A stretch of DNA of 64,000 bases from Arthrobacter ramosus. GTDB taxonomy: Bacteria > Actinomycetota > Actinomycetes > Actinomycetales > Micrococcaceae. This document shows, one piece after another, positions 7,980 to 15,682 of the stretch; position 1 is the stretch's first letter, and the number at the start of each line of letters is the position of its first letter. Below the pieces are notes generated by a model. That model searched no databases. It worked only from the letters and a program-made list of their open reading frames with translations, and was not told the origin of the DNA. The stretch is from assembly GCF_039535095.1 (NCBI RefSeq), contig NZ_BAAAWN010000001.1, forward strand, positions 806,001 through 870,000, read 5' to 3'. The translations under genes and the position numbers were made by a program.

Positions 7980-9457
7980 CGCAAGCCTCCCACCATCGGG
8001 GCTCCGAACACTGCAGGAGAGATCGGAATCCCCAGTTCCGCAAAACGATCGGTGAAGCGGGGCCGGACTCCCGTGGGGATGGGTTTACCGAGGAAGCGGC
8101 CGTTGGCATCGACACCGGCTGAGTAGTCGAAGACGAAGGCATCCTGGAGGGTTACGATGTCGCCTTCCATGCCTTGGACTTCCGTAATGTGCGTGACTCG
8201 GCGTGTTCCATCCCGCAAGCGGCTGATGTGCACGATCAGATTCACGGCGGAAGCCACTTGTTCCCGGATGGCCCTGAGGGGAAGATCCATGCCGGCCATC
8301 AGAACCAGGGTCTCGAGGCGCGCGACCGCATCCCGCGGGGAGTTGGCGTGGACCGTGGAAATGGAACCGTCGTGGCCCGTGTTCATGGCCTGGAGCATGT
8401 CTAAGGACTCTCCCCCGCGGACCTCGCCCACAACAATGCGGTCCGGACGCATGCGGAGTGAGTTGCGCACGAGATCCCGAATGGTGACCTCACCGCGTCC
8501 CTCAATGTTGGCCGGCCTGCTCTCGAGGCGTACCACGTGCTCCTGTTGGAGTTGCAATTCGACGGCGTCCTCAATGGTGACGATCCGGTCCTCTACGGGA
8601 ATGAACGACGAGAGGACGTTCAACAGGGTCGTCTTCCCAGTGCCGGTACCGCCGGACACGATGATATTCATCCGAGCCAGGACACAAGCCCTCAGCAGCT
8701 CCGCCATTTCCGGGGACAGGCTGCCAAACTCGATGAGTTTGTTCACCGTGAGTGCTTCGCGGCCAAACTTTCGTATGGTCAACGAAGGCCCATTGACGGC
8801 GAGTGGCGGAATGATGGCATTCACGCGGGAGCCGTCGGGGAGCCGTGCGTCGACGAGCGGAGACGACTCGTCAATTCGCCGCCCGACCCTGGACACAATG
8901 CGTTCAATGATCCGCCGCAAGGCCTCGTCCGAAGAGAATTTGGCCTCGGTCTTGTACAGACGGCCGTACCGCTCGACGTAGATGCTGTCATATCGGTTCA
9001 CCATGACTTCCGTAATTTCCGGATCGTCCAGGAACCGCTGGATAGCGCCATGGCCGAGGACGTCGTCGATGATCTCTGCCGTGAGGCGCTGCCGTTCTGC
9101 TGACGTCAGGGGCACCTGCTCTTCGTCGACAACAATCTTCAGCTCATCGCGTACGTACTGGTGAAGTTCTGTCTCGTCCAAGGAGGAGTCAGAGAGTCTG
9201 GAGCCGAGTCGCTCAAACAGGGCCTTGCTTGCCCGCTCCTTAAGGTCGCCGAGTGCTTCACTCGCCAGGATCGTCGACGGCATGTTTTCATCGGCGTGAG
9301 CCATGGTGTTCGAGGACTCGGCTGCTTTTGCTTCTTGGATACGGCCGAGCGTGGCTGCCGATTGCGCAGCCATTCCATCAGCAACTGCCCCCGTTTCCGT
9401 GGCTGCGCCTGAATCAGCGCTGAACCGACGACTTTCGAGTCTGCGTGAGAGGTTCAC
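7976..9457 (-). CDS. tadA: Tad pilus assembly ATPase TadA (CpaF)
   Basis: 493 residues, secretion ATPase of the VirB11/CpaF type that powers Flp pilus assembly. There is an N-terminal all-helical region, then Walker A GGTGTGKT (about 269-276), the Asp box region, and Walker B with RIVVGEVRGGE (about 340-350) and the His box TGHDGSISTVHANSP. GTG 9457 was chosen because it overlaps the cpaE stop codon in a GTGA arrangement, as elsewhere in this operon; a longer reading to 9505 would overlap cpaE by 52 nt and adds no conserved sequence. Confidence 0.95.
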   Translation of the reverse strand: MNLSRRLESRRFSADSGAATETGAVADGMAAQSAATLGRIQEAKAAESSNTMAHADENMPSTILASEALGDLKERASKALFERLGSRLSDSSLDETELHQYVRDELKIVVDEEQVPLTSAERQRLTAEIIDDVLGHGAIQRFLDDPEITEVMVNRYDSIYVERYGRLYKTEAKFSSDEALRRIIERIVSRVGRRIDESSPLVDARLPDGSRVNAIIPPLAVNGPSLTIRKFGREALTVNKLIEFGSLSPEMAELLRACVLARMNIIVSGGTGTGKTTLLNVLSSFIPVEDRIVTIEDAVELQLQQEHVVRLESRPANIEGRGEVTIRDLVRNSLRMRPDRIVVGEVRGGESLDMLQAMNTGHDGSISTVHANSPRDAVARLETLVLMAGMDLPLRAIREQVASAVNLIVHISRLRDGTRRVTHITEVQGMEGDIVTLQDAFVFDYSAGVDANGRFLGKPIPTGVRPRFTDRFAELGIPISPAVFGAPMVGGLR

Positions 9458-10659
9458 CGGACAACCGCCCTTCTGTGCAACTGCTTGTGTGTTCGCTCGT
9501 CCCAATTGGGCCTAAACCGATTCACCAGCAGGCGCAGGCCCTTGGTCGCGGCATCTCGAGTCCCGTCCTGGAGGAGCGGGACACCCTTGTTGGTGGAGAA
9601 AGGAAGGGTCCGGGACCGGGGAATGGCAACATCCACCGGAACTCCAATGGTCGCTTCCACGTCCTTGAGGACCAGCCCGCTCTTGGGGTCGGCCATGTTC
9701 AGCACTACATGCCGGTACTGGGGTAGCAGTTGCAGTTCATCGAGAATGTTAAGGCCTGTCCGCAGACCCCGGATACTCGGAATGTCCATTCCGCACACCC
9801 ATACGGCGTCGGTGGCACTTTCAAGTGCGGCGAGCACATGTTCACCAAGCCCAGGGGCGGTGTCTATGACGACATATTGGAATTCATGGCGGAGCTGTTC
9901 AATCAATCTGGAGACGTGCTGGGCCGTGATGCGATCCATTTCGACGGGATTGCGCGGGGCGCATAGGGCGTAAATGCTGGCCGGATGGACGCTCAAGTAT
10001 GTCTTGAGCACCATAGAATCCTGGCTCGCTGGACCGAGCACGGCGTCCGTGATGGTGTGCTCGGGATTCAACAGCAATCCGCTCGCCACATCGCCGAACT
10101 GTAGGTCAAGGTCTACGATCACCACGCCCATCGGCGCCAAGGTCCCGAGGCCCACTGCCAGATTGGTGGCTACTGTTGTCTTGCCCACGCCGCCCTTCGG
10201 TGACATGACCGCAATGATTCGCCCACCCGAATCCTGGGAGGGAGTCTCTATGGCGTTGGGGGCAAGACCTCTTCTCCGACCGGCGGCTGCAAGGCTTGCC
10301 CGCTCCACCATCACGCGGATGGTGTCCGAGTCCGCTGCGGGGGAAAGCAGGTCTCGCACCCCGGAGCGCATTGCTGCCAGGACCAATGACTCGTTCTGTT
10401 CCGCGGCCAGCACCACACTGATTTCCGGAAACTGGAGATCCAGCAAGGAAGCGTGTTTGAGAGAGTCATTGATTTCCAGCCCCGGGCCTAGGATCAGCAC
10501 TTCAGGCGGTTCTCCGAGGAGCTGGTCAAGGATCTCCCGTGGCCCTCCCGGCAAGTAGTCGGCCTGGAACCACTGGAGGCTTCCGCTCATTCCAGCAGTT
10601 GCCGAGCGGACCCGCCGTTCGAAGTCAGGTTCCGGGGTGATGAGAACGAAGCGGCTCAT
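9454..10659 (-). CDS. cpaE: CpaE/TadZ-like pilus localisation ATPase
   Basis: 401 residues. The N-terminal part (1-130) resembles a receiver-like domain without clear phosphorylation residues; the C-terminal part is a MinD/ParA-type ATPase with deviant Walker A SPKGGVGKTT (about 152-161), VVIVDLDLQFGD and VVIDTAPGLGEH. In Tad systems this protein places the pilus machine, often at a pole. Its ATG overlaps the cpaB stop codon by 4 nt and its own stop overlaps tadA. Confidence 0.92.
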   Translation of the reverse strand: MSRFVLITPEPDFERRVRSATAGMSGSLQWFQADYLPGGPREILDQLLGEPPEVLILGPGLEINDSLKHASLLDLQFPEISVVLAAEQNESLVLAAMRSGVRDLLSPAADSDTIRVMVERASLAAAGRRRGLAPNAIETPSQDSGGRIIAVMSPKGGVGKTTVATNLAVGLGTLAPMGVVIVDLDLQFGDVASGLLLNPEHTITDAVLGPASQDSMVLKTYLSVHPASIYALCAPRNPVEMDRITAQHVSRLIEQLRHEFQYVVIDTAPGLGEHVLAALESATDAVWVCGMDIPSIRGLRTGLNILDELQLLPQYRHVVLNMADPKSGLVLKDVEATIGVPVDVAIPRSRTLPFSTNKGVPLLQDGTRDAATKGLRLLVNRFRPNWDERTHKQLHRRAVVR

Positions 10660-11423
10660 TTGAATACACTTCCCCGGTCGATGACTCCTGTTGCGCCTGC
10701 AGCGGCACCCGAAGGCTCTTTGCTCAGATAAATGGTGCCGAACTCAACGGCGTACACGATCTTTTGGACGTCGACGGCGGAGCGTGCCACCGTGACGAGG
10801 TACCCACTCCCTGAGCCCGCGGTCTTGTTAGCGTTCAGGGAACCGCTGCTTGCCTGAGAGGTGGAACTTGAGTTGTCTGCAATCGTTCCATTGGCGTCCT
10901 GCACAGCGGTGACCAGGACTTTGTGGAATGTAAAGTTTGTCTGGTCAGGGGAGCTGGATTTGTCATCGGCTTTGAAGGACAGCATCACGCCGACTGTGTC
11001 GCCGGCCTTCACTGTTCCACCGACAGCGCGTTCGATCGGCAGCTTGAGGGTGACCTCCTGAAGTCCGGCAGGAACTTCAACCCGGCCCGGACCGGCCAAG
11101 CTGGTTGGATCGACCATCCGGGTCGCAAGCAATTGCTCACCGGGCATGAAGTCGATCGAAGAAACCTTGGAGCCGAGGTCCCCAAGATTGGTGACGCTGT
11201 CGGCCGCAATGGCTGACTTTGGCACAGACTTTTTGACGACGGAATCCCCGAAACCGGCCGTCGGAGTGCCAGCGGGAATTTCCTTTTGGATGACGTAGAC
11301 GTCTTCCGTTTCCGTATTTGCCAGAGCGCGCTTGTCGGCGCCCTGGACGTAGAACACGAGCATCACTGTTCCAATGATGGCTACGACAAGCGCAGCGATG
11401 CCTCCCAGTAGGCGTGTTTTCAC
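10656..11423 (-). CDS. cpaB: CpaB/RcpC-like pilus assembly protein
   Basis: 255 residues: an N-terminal membrane anchor (LLGGIAALVVAIIGTVMLVF), then a SAF-like region (DVYVIQKEIPAGTPTAG) and the RcpC/CpaB core (LQEVTLKLPIERAVGGTVKAGDTVGV). A Ser/Gly-rich insert lies at about 185-210. GTG 11423 is preceded by GGAAGGAAG; extending upstream adds about 149 residues of out-of-family sequence that overlaps tadG. In diderms CpaB works near the secretin; no secretin is seen here, as expected for a monoderm. Confidence 0.88.
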   Translation of the reverse strand: MKTRLLGGIAALVVAIIGTVMLVFYVQGADKRALANTETEDVYVIQKEIPAGTPTAGFGDSVVKKSVPKSAIAADSVTNLGDLGSKVSSIDFMPGEQLLATRMVDPTSLAGPGRVEVPAGLQEVTLKLPIERAVGGTVKAGDTVGVMLSFKADDKSSSPDQTNFTFHKVLVTAVQDANGTIADNSSSTSQASSGSLNANKTAGSGSGYLVTVARSAVDVQKIVYAVEFGTIYLSKEPSGAAAGATGVIDRGSVFK

Positions 11424-11464
11424 TGTTCTTCCTTCCCAGATGCGCTCGTCCAAGAGCGCGCGAT

Positions 11465-12439
11465 TTATTGCATGAGTTGCGGCGGAAGATTGGCCCCGCC
11501 TTGCGTGTATCCCCCTCCTTGGTACACAGAGGGATCGGCAATCCAGCTGACAAAGTGCCCGCGGATACCGTTGTTGCTTCCTCCAAGGCCTGTTTGATCG
11601 CCGCCGGACATGCCGGGGAAGTTGTATCCGCTGAGATAGAAGGCTGCGTAGCCTTTGATGTAGTACTTGCCTCCAGCTCCGCTTGCCGAAGCTTCTGTGA
11701 AAACGGGGAAGGCAACCACCGTATTCAGATAACCGCTGATGAGGGTCTTGCACTCTTTTGGCATGCTCAGACCGGTCTTGCTCAGCGCGTAGGGATCGAC
11801 AACTCCCGGCGTTGTAGGGTCGTCGGGATAAACCTTTGCTGCGCACTGGCCCGTGTCGGGAATTAGCCATTCATAACCACCTGGGATTACCTGGCCGGAC
11901 GGGCTGTCACTTACGCAGGTGGTTGATCCGTGGGTGAGAATCGTCTGTGTGGCGCCATTTATGTCGAACTGACACGGAGCGAAGGCCAGAGGCAGGATCG
12001 CCGGGCCTGATCCAGGGCCGCCCCATGTCGCAGTGGCTTGGGCGCCGACCGTCACTGGGCCGGTGTTGAGAGCGTTGGCGAACATCTTGCTTAGGTAGCC
12101 CGCTCCGGTTGTGCCGTCCTTGGTAGATGTTGTGACTGTTACCTTGCCTGGCACGCTTAGATCCACTGACTTCACAGTGCTCGCGCCATCGTTGGCGTTG
12201 GAGTTTGCGAGGGGGCCGGCCAACGAAATGTTGCAGGAACCTTTGGCGCAGCTGCTCGCAACGGCGAGTGCTCCGGCGTCGGCCCCGTTCTGAAGTTGGG
12301 CGCGTTCTGCGTAGATTTGGCCGACGTCAACCGCGACCGCGCCCACCCCGATGAGCACCAGCATCATGAGTGCAACAAGCACACCCGCCGCGCCGCGTTC
12401 TTCGTCGGCAGACTTTAGACGTCGACTCAGCCGTTGCAT
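11465..12439 (-). CDS. TadG-like pilus-associated protein
   Basis: 324 residues. The N-terminal segment ERGAAGVLVALMMLVLIGVG followed by AVDVGQIYAERAQLQNGADAGALA is the signature of the putative Flp pilus-assembly TadE/G-like family. The rest is a secreted domain rich in Gly/Thr/Ser with four spread cysteines and no recognised fold. It is thought to be a minor pseudopilin or wall-anchoring component. It overlaps the tadE end by 13 nt and is 41 nt upstream of cpaB. Confidence 0.87.
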   Translation of the reverse strand: MQRLSRRLKSADEERGAAGVLVALMMLVLIGVGAVAVDVGQIYAERAQLQNGADAGALAVASSCAKGSCNISLAGPLANSNANDGASTVKSVDLSVPGKVTVTTSTKDGTTGAGYLSKMFANALNTGPVTVGAQATATWGGPGSGPAILPLAFAPCQFDINGATQTILTHGSTTCVSDSPSGQVIPGGYEWLIPDTGQCAAKVYPDDPTTPGVVDPYALSKTGLSMPKECKTLISGYLNTVVAFPVFTEASASGAGGKYYIKGYAAFYLSGYNFPGMSGGDQTGLGGSNNGIRGHFVSWIADPSVYQGGGYTQGGANLPPQLMQ

Positions 12440-12822
12440 TGCATTGCCCCTTTGCCAGTGACAGTGAGATTGGAGCCAAAGAATCCCGTGAGGGATTTGC
12501 CACTGTAGGTAGTGGTCACAGTGATGGTTGGCGGGGGACTGCCTGCTGCGCAGGCGCCCGAGTAGCTGAAACTCAGCTTGGAGGTGTCTAGCGAGGGCGC
12601 TCCGGCCTTGCCGGCCGCGGTTGCCTTGCTAGAGTCGTTGGTGATTGCCATGGTCCGAGCAGCTTCACGCGAGGCTTGAGTCACGGAAACCTGGATGTTG
12701 TAAGCATTCGAAAATTCGACAATTGCAATGATCAGGGAAATGAGGATGGGCGCGACAAGTGCGAATTCAACGGCGACAGCGCCCCGCTCATTGTTCCTGG
12801 AAGTCTTGATCCTGTGTTTCAC
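12427..12822 (-). CDS. TadE-like minor pseudopilin
   Basis: 131 residues. ERGAVAVEFALVAPILISLI plus IAIVEFSNAYNIQVSVTQASREAAR is the TadE signature with the glutamate at pseudopilin position +5. The remaining 70 residues are a small secreted domain with two cysteines. GTG 12822 was chosen for its AGGGGGAT ribosome-binding site; the longer reading to 12951 would run into the pilin gene upstream. It is probably processed by the prepilin peptidase of this locus. Confidence 0.88.
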   Translation of the reverse strand: MKHRIKTSRNNERGAVAVEFALVAPILISLIIAIVEFSNAYNIQVSVTQASREAARTMAITNDSSKATAAGKAGAPSLDTSKLSFSYSGACAAGSPPPTITVTTTYSGKSLTGFFGSNLTVTGKGAMQCNG

Positions 12823-12911
12823 TGGATCCCCCTGGGTACGTGCTGCTGAAGTCCGCAGCAAAAACGGTGCGTTGTGCCGCGCCAGCGGCGCGGCACAACG
12901 CGTTTGCCCAA

Positions 12912-13109
12912 TTACCAGGTGCCCACCGTCGTAGCGAGGCTGTTGAACCACGCATTCAGGTTGGTGCCGAAGAGCCCGACGCCGACAACTATGACGAGGG
13001 CGATCAACCCGACTAGCAATGAATATTCTGTGGCAGTCGCTCCCCTTTCAGCCGGAAGTTCGCTGAAAAGGAGTTGGAGTGTGCGAAATTGCTTCTTGAA
13101 ATTGAACAT
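12912..13109 (-). CDS. Flp/Fap-type pilin, second copy
   Basis: 65 residues: leader of about 23 residues, then GATATEYSLLVGLIALVIVV and a short tail ending TTVGTW. Its core is essentially identical to that of the neighbouring pilin at 13140, so the two arose by tandem duplication. The leader and last residues differ. No clear ribosome-binding site is present; it may depend on the upstream gene. Confidence 0.92.
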   Translation of the reverse strand: MFNFKKQFRTLQLLFSELPAERGATATEYSLLVGLIALVIVVGVGLFGTNLNAWFNSLATTVGTW

Positions 13110-13139
13110 GTTGAGACCAATCGAGACCGGCAGCTCTCG

Positions 13140-13340
13140 CTACCAGGCTGCGACCTTTCCGGCCAGACCATTGAAGAAGGCGTTCAGGTTAGTACCGAAC
13201 AGCCCGACGCCGACGACGATGACGAGGGCGATCAGGCCGACCAAGAGTGAATACTCAGTTGCCGTTGCACCCTTTTCGGAGTTGAGCTTGTCTTTGATGC
13301 CGGCGATAAATGCGAGGGTGGAGATCATGAGAGTTGACAT
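13140..13340 (-). CDS. Flp/Fap-type pilin, first copy
   Basis: 66 residues: leader MSTLMISTLAFIAGIKDKLN, then EKGATATEYSLLVGLIALVI and a tail ending AGKVAAW. It is probably the major structural pilin, being first in the operon and preceded by GGGAAGG (just upstream of ATG 13340). Extending the frame to 13451 adds sequence that is non-homologous and lies in the promoter region. Processing is expected at the Gly before ATATEYS. Confidence 0.92.
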   Translation of the reverse strand: MSTLMISTLAFIAGIKDKLNSEKGATATEYSLLVGLIALVIVVGVGLFGTNLNAFFNGLAGKVAAW

Positions 13341-13607
13341 TGGAAAAACCTTCCCAGATAAGTGAATTTGTCTACGAATTCCAGTTGCCACATATCCCGT
13401 TTGGCGTTCGGATTTCGATAGGACAAGAATTGCCCTTGGGAGGGTTAACAAACAATGCGTAGTGGTACTCGTCTTTTCAAGTGCGAGTGCTATCGACTAC
13501 TCGAAGTGCTCGCGCGCGGTACTCGGTTTTTCTGCCTAAGTACCACCTAGTTACTGCCACGGATGGGACTCGTGGGGACTGAGGGGAGCCCGGGAAGCTT
13601 GCCGTGC
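13341..13607 (-). promoter_or_regulatory. Pilin promoter region with TACTCG repeats
   Basis: This 267-nt gap between the prepilin peptidase and the first pilin is AT-richer than the surrounding DNA. TACTCG occurs at 13466, 13498 and 13520. GTGGTACT (13462-13469) is matched by its inverse AGTACCAC (13539-13546). These could be regulator sites controlling the pilin operon. No clear sigma-A promoter was found. Confidence 0.4.
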
Positions 13608-14261
13608 TCACGCGACGAGCAGGACCACTCCAATTGCCGCGGCGAACATGGCCGGCCCGTGGGGGACTTCAGATGGCTTGATTCCGCGCTTCAGACGCAA
13701 CAGCAGTATCGTCATCACCCCGCCCACCACGAAGCCCAGCAGTCCCCCGTAGAACACCTGGGTCCAGCCCAAGTAGCCCAAGTACATTCCGAGTGGTGCC
13801 GCGAGCTTCACGTCGCCCATTCCGAGGCCTCCGGGAGAAATTAATCCGAGAATTAGGTACCCGAGGAACAAAATGACGGCGCCGGCAGCCGCGCGCAGCA
13901 GTCCAGACCAGTCCGGAACGAGCGCAGCTGACATAGTTAACAGACCGAGGCCGGCAGTAAGCAGCAACAGGACCAGCGGGTTTGGAAGCAAATGGTGCAC
14001 CACGTCCACGCGTGACAGCTGCACCGCGATTACCCCTAAGAGCAGGTAGGCGGGGAGACCCGGTGAGAAACCGAACCGGATCGTCAGGAGGGCAAACAAC
14101 ACGGCGGTAGCCACCGCCGTCGTGAGCCTTATAACGGGGGAGGGGAGCCCGCCAAGCCGCGGCAGGGACCGAGTGATCAGAGCCTCCGCCAGAGGGCTTG
14201 TGAGGAGCCCCAGGAGCCCGAAGGCGGCCACAAGCAAGGGCTGGGCGGCAGTTGCTGTCAT
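13608..14261 (-). CDS. Prepilin peptidase (A24, TadV/CpaA type)
   Basis: 217 residues, nearly all hydrophobic with about seven membrane segments. The two catalytic aspartates of A24 peptidases are visible: one in SRVDVVHHLLPN and one in the GMGDVKL motif (GxGD). It lacks the N-terminal methylase domain of PilD. It should process the Flp pilins and TadE/TadG pseudopilins downstream. AGGAG lies before the ATG. It heads the Tad locus, followed by a separate pilin promoter region. Confidence 0.93.
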   Translation of the reverse strand: MTATAAQPLLVAAFGLLGLLTSPLAEALITRSLPRLGGLPSPVIRLTTAVATAVLFALLTIRFGFSPGLPAYLLLGVIAVQLSRVDVVHHLLPNPLVLLLLTAGLGLLTMSAALVPDWSGLLRAAAGAVILFLGYLILGLISPGGLGMGDVKLAAPLGMYLGYLGWTQVFYGGLLGFVVGGVMTILLLRLKRGIKPSEVPHGPAMFAAAIGVVLLVA

Positions 14262-14556
14262 GGCATCTCCTAGGAGCTCGGAATGGGTCTCAGTTGTTCA
14301 CGCTGGTTGCCAGCCTATTTTGACCCTGAAGCCCGTTGCCGCTATTGTTGATAGTCGTTGTGCGTGTCCTTTCTCGATGACACATGCCCGCTTGGGGATC
14401 CAGTTGCAGGATCGTTAACTCGACAGGCATATCGGGACTTCGGGATGACTGGTACATAGAGCCCTCACCTCTGCTCCGGTAACGCATACCTAGTAGGCAC
14501 ACGCTTCAAGCGTGCCGCCTAAAACATGAACGCCAGAACAAGAACGAGGCAAAACC
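14262..14556. other. Divergent intergenic region before rplM
   Basis: No convincing gene. It separates the minus-strand prepilin peptidase from rplM and must hold the rplM-rpsI promoter; TTGCAG-17-GCATAT around 14404 is a possible but weak candidate. A small hairpin with one bulge (GGCAC...GTGCC, 14496-14516) lies in the rplM leader, 40 nt before the start codon. Confidence 0.5.
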
Positions 14557-15000
14557 GTGCGTACGTACACCCCGAAGCCCGGCGATATCAACCGCCAGTG
14601 GCACGTCATCGATGCCACCGACGTTGTCCTTGGTCGTCTTGCCAGCCAGACCGCAACACTGCTGCGCGGAAAGCACAAGCCGACCTTTGCGTCCCACATG
14701 GACATGGGCGACTTCGTCATCATCATCAACGCTGAAAAGGTCGCCCTGACCGGCGCCAAGCTGGAGCAGAAGCGCGCATACCGCCACTCCGGCTACCCGG
14801 GCGGCCTGACCTCCGTCAACTACGCGGAGCTGCTGGAATCCAACCCGGTCCGCGCCGTGGAGAAGGCCATCAAGGGCATGCTCCCGAAGAACTCCCTCGC
14901 TGCGCAGCAGCTGGGCAAGCTCAAGGTCTACCGCGGTGCAGAGCACCCGCACGCCGCCCAGCAGCCCAAGACTTTCGAAATCACCCAGGTCGCCCAGTAG
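14557..15000 (+). CDS. rplM: 50S ribosomal protein L13
   Basis: 147 residues, starting [20 protein letters not shown] with the conserved [24 protein letters not shown]13 is an early assembly protein of the 50S subunit. GTG start at 14557 with GAGG about 9 nt upstream. It is co-transcribed with rpsI 36 nt downstream, as in most bacteria. In Streptomyces-like gene orders this pair follows truA directly; here the Tad locus lies between. Confidence 0.98.
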   Translation: MRTYTPKPGDINRQWHVIDATDVVLGRLASQTATLLRGKHKPTFASHMDMGDFVIIINAEKVALTGAKLEQKRAYRHSGYPGGLTSVNYAELLESNPVRAVEKAIKGMLPKNSLAAQQLGKLKVYRGAEHPHAAQQPKTFEITQVAQ

Positions 15001-15036
15001 TCCTGGCCACCAACCAACTTTTAATCAAGGAGAATC

Positions 15037-15546
15037 GTGGCTCAGAACGAAGAACTGACCACCGAGGCCGTTGTGGCTGAGGAAAACCTGACCAGCTACA
15101 CCTCGGAGAGCGGTCCTGCGGAAGCAGAAGCGCCGAAGAAGGAGCGCCCGGCCCTGACCGTTGCCGGCGCCGCAGTTGGCCGTCGTAAAGAAGCTGTTGC
15201 ACGTGTTCGCATCGTGCCCGGCACCGGCAAGTGGATCATCAACGGCCGCGAGCTGGCCAACTACTTCCCGAACAAGCTGCACCAGCAGGACGTCAACGAG
15301 CCCTTCAAGATCCTTGATCTTGACGGCGCTTACGACGTCTTCGCCCGCATCCACGGTGGCGGCATTTCCGGCCAGGCCGGTGCACTGCGTCTCGGCATCG
15401 CCCGTTCACTGAACGAGATCGACACCGAGAACAACCGCGCCACCCTGAAGAAGGCCGGTTTCCTGCGTCGTGACGCCCGCGTCATCGAGCGTAAGAAGGC
15501 TGGTCTCAAGAAGGCACGCAAGGCTCAGCAGTACTCCAAGCGCTAA
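15037..15546 (+). CDS. rpsI: 30S ribosomal protein S9 with acidic N-terminal extension
   Basis: 169 residues. The S9 core begins at about residue 42 ([20 protein letters not shown]) and ends with the invariant QYSKR, whose arginine contacts P-site tRNA. The first 40 residues are an acidic extension ([20 protein letters not shown]) not found in E. coli S9 but usual in actinobacteria. GTG start with AAGGAG upstream. It is followed by a large hairpin. Confidence 0.98.
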   Translation: MAQNEELTTEAVVAEENLTSYTSESGPAEAEAPKKERPALTVAGAAVGRRKEAVARVRIVPGTGKWIINGRELANYFPNKLHQQDVNEPFKILDLDGAYDVFARIHGGGISGQAGALRLGIARSLNEIDTENNRATLKKAGFLRRDARVIERKKAGLKKARKAQQYSKR

Positions 15547-15606
15547 ACACGCTTTCCCGGACTGTGGCCGCTGGCGCGACCACAGTCCGGGGCCCGCAGC
15601 GTGTTT
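15545..15606 (+). terminator. Two-tier hairpin after rpsI
   Basis: Outer stem AAACACGCT (15545-15553) with AGCGTGTTT (15598-15606); inner 12-bp stem CCCGGACTGTGG (15556-15567) with CCACAGTCCGGG (15580-15591). The outer right arm ends in TTT. It starts in the rpsI stop codon and is likely the operon terminator. Confidence 0.75.
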
Positions 15607-15641
15607 GACGCGCTCGGATCCACAAGCGCTAAAACGCTTTC

Positions 15642-15675
15642 AAGGCCCGCTCCGCCGCTTGGCGGGGCGGGCCTT
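15642..15675. terminator. Hairpin between rpsI and the convergent GT39 gene
   Basis: A 14-bp stem (15642-15655 with 15662-15675, one wobble pair) and a 6-base loop. It lies between convergent genes and probably ends the minus-strand glycosyltransferase transcript, whose stop codon is 8 nt away. There is no long T-tract. Confidence 0.65.
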
Positions 15676-15682
15676 GCCGCGT

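Noticed and set aside
14526..14735. Small frame overlapping the rplM start
   Set aside because: It is out of frame with rplM and covers its conserved N-terminus; L13 is certain.
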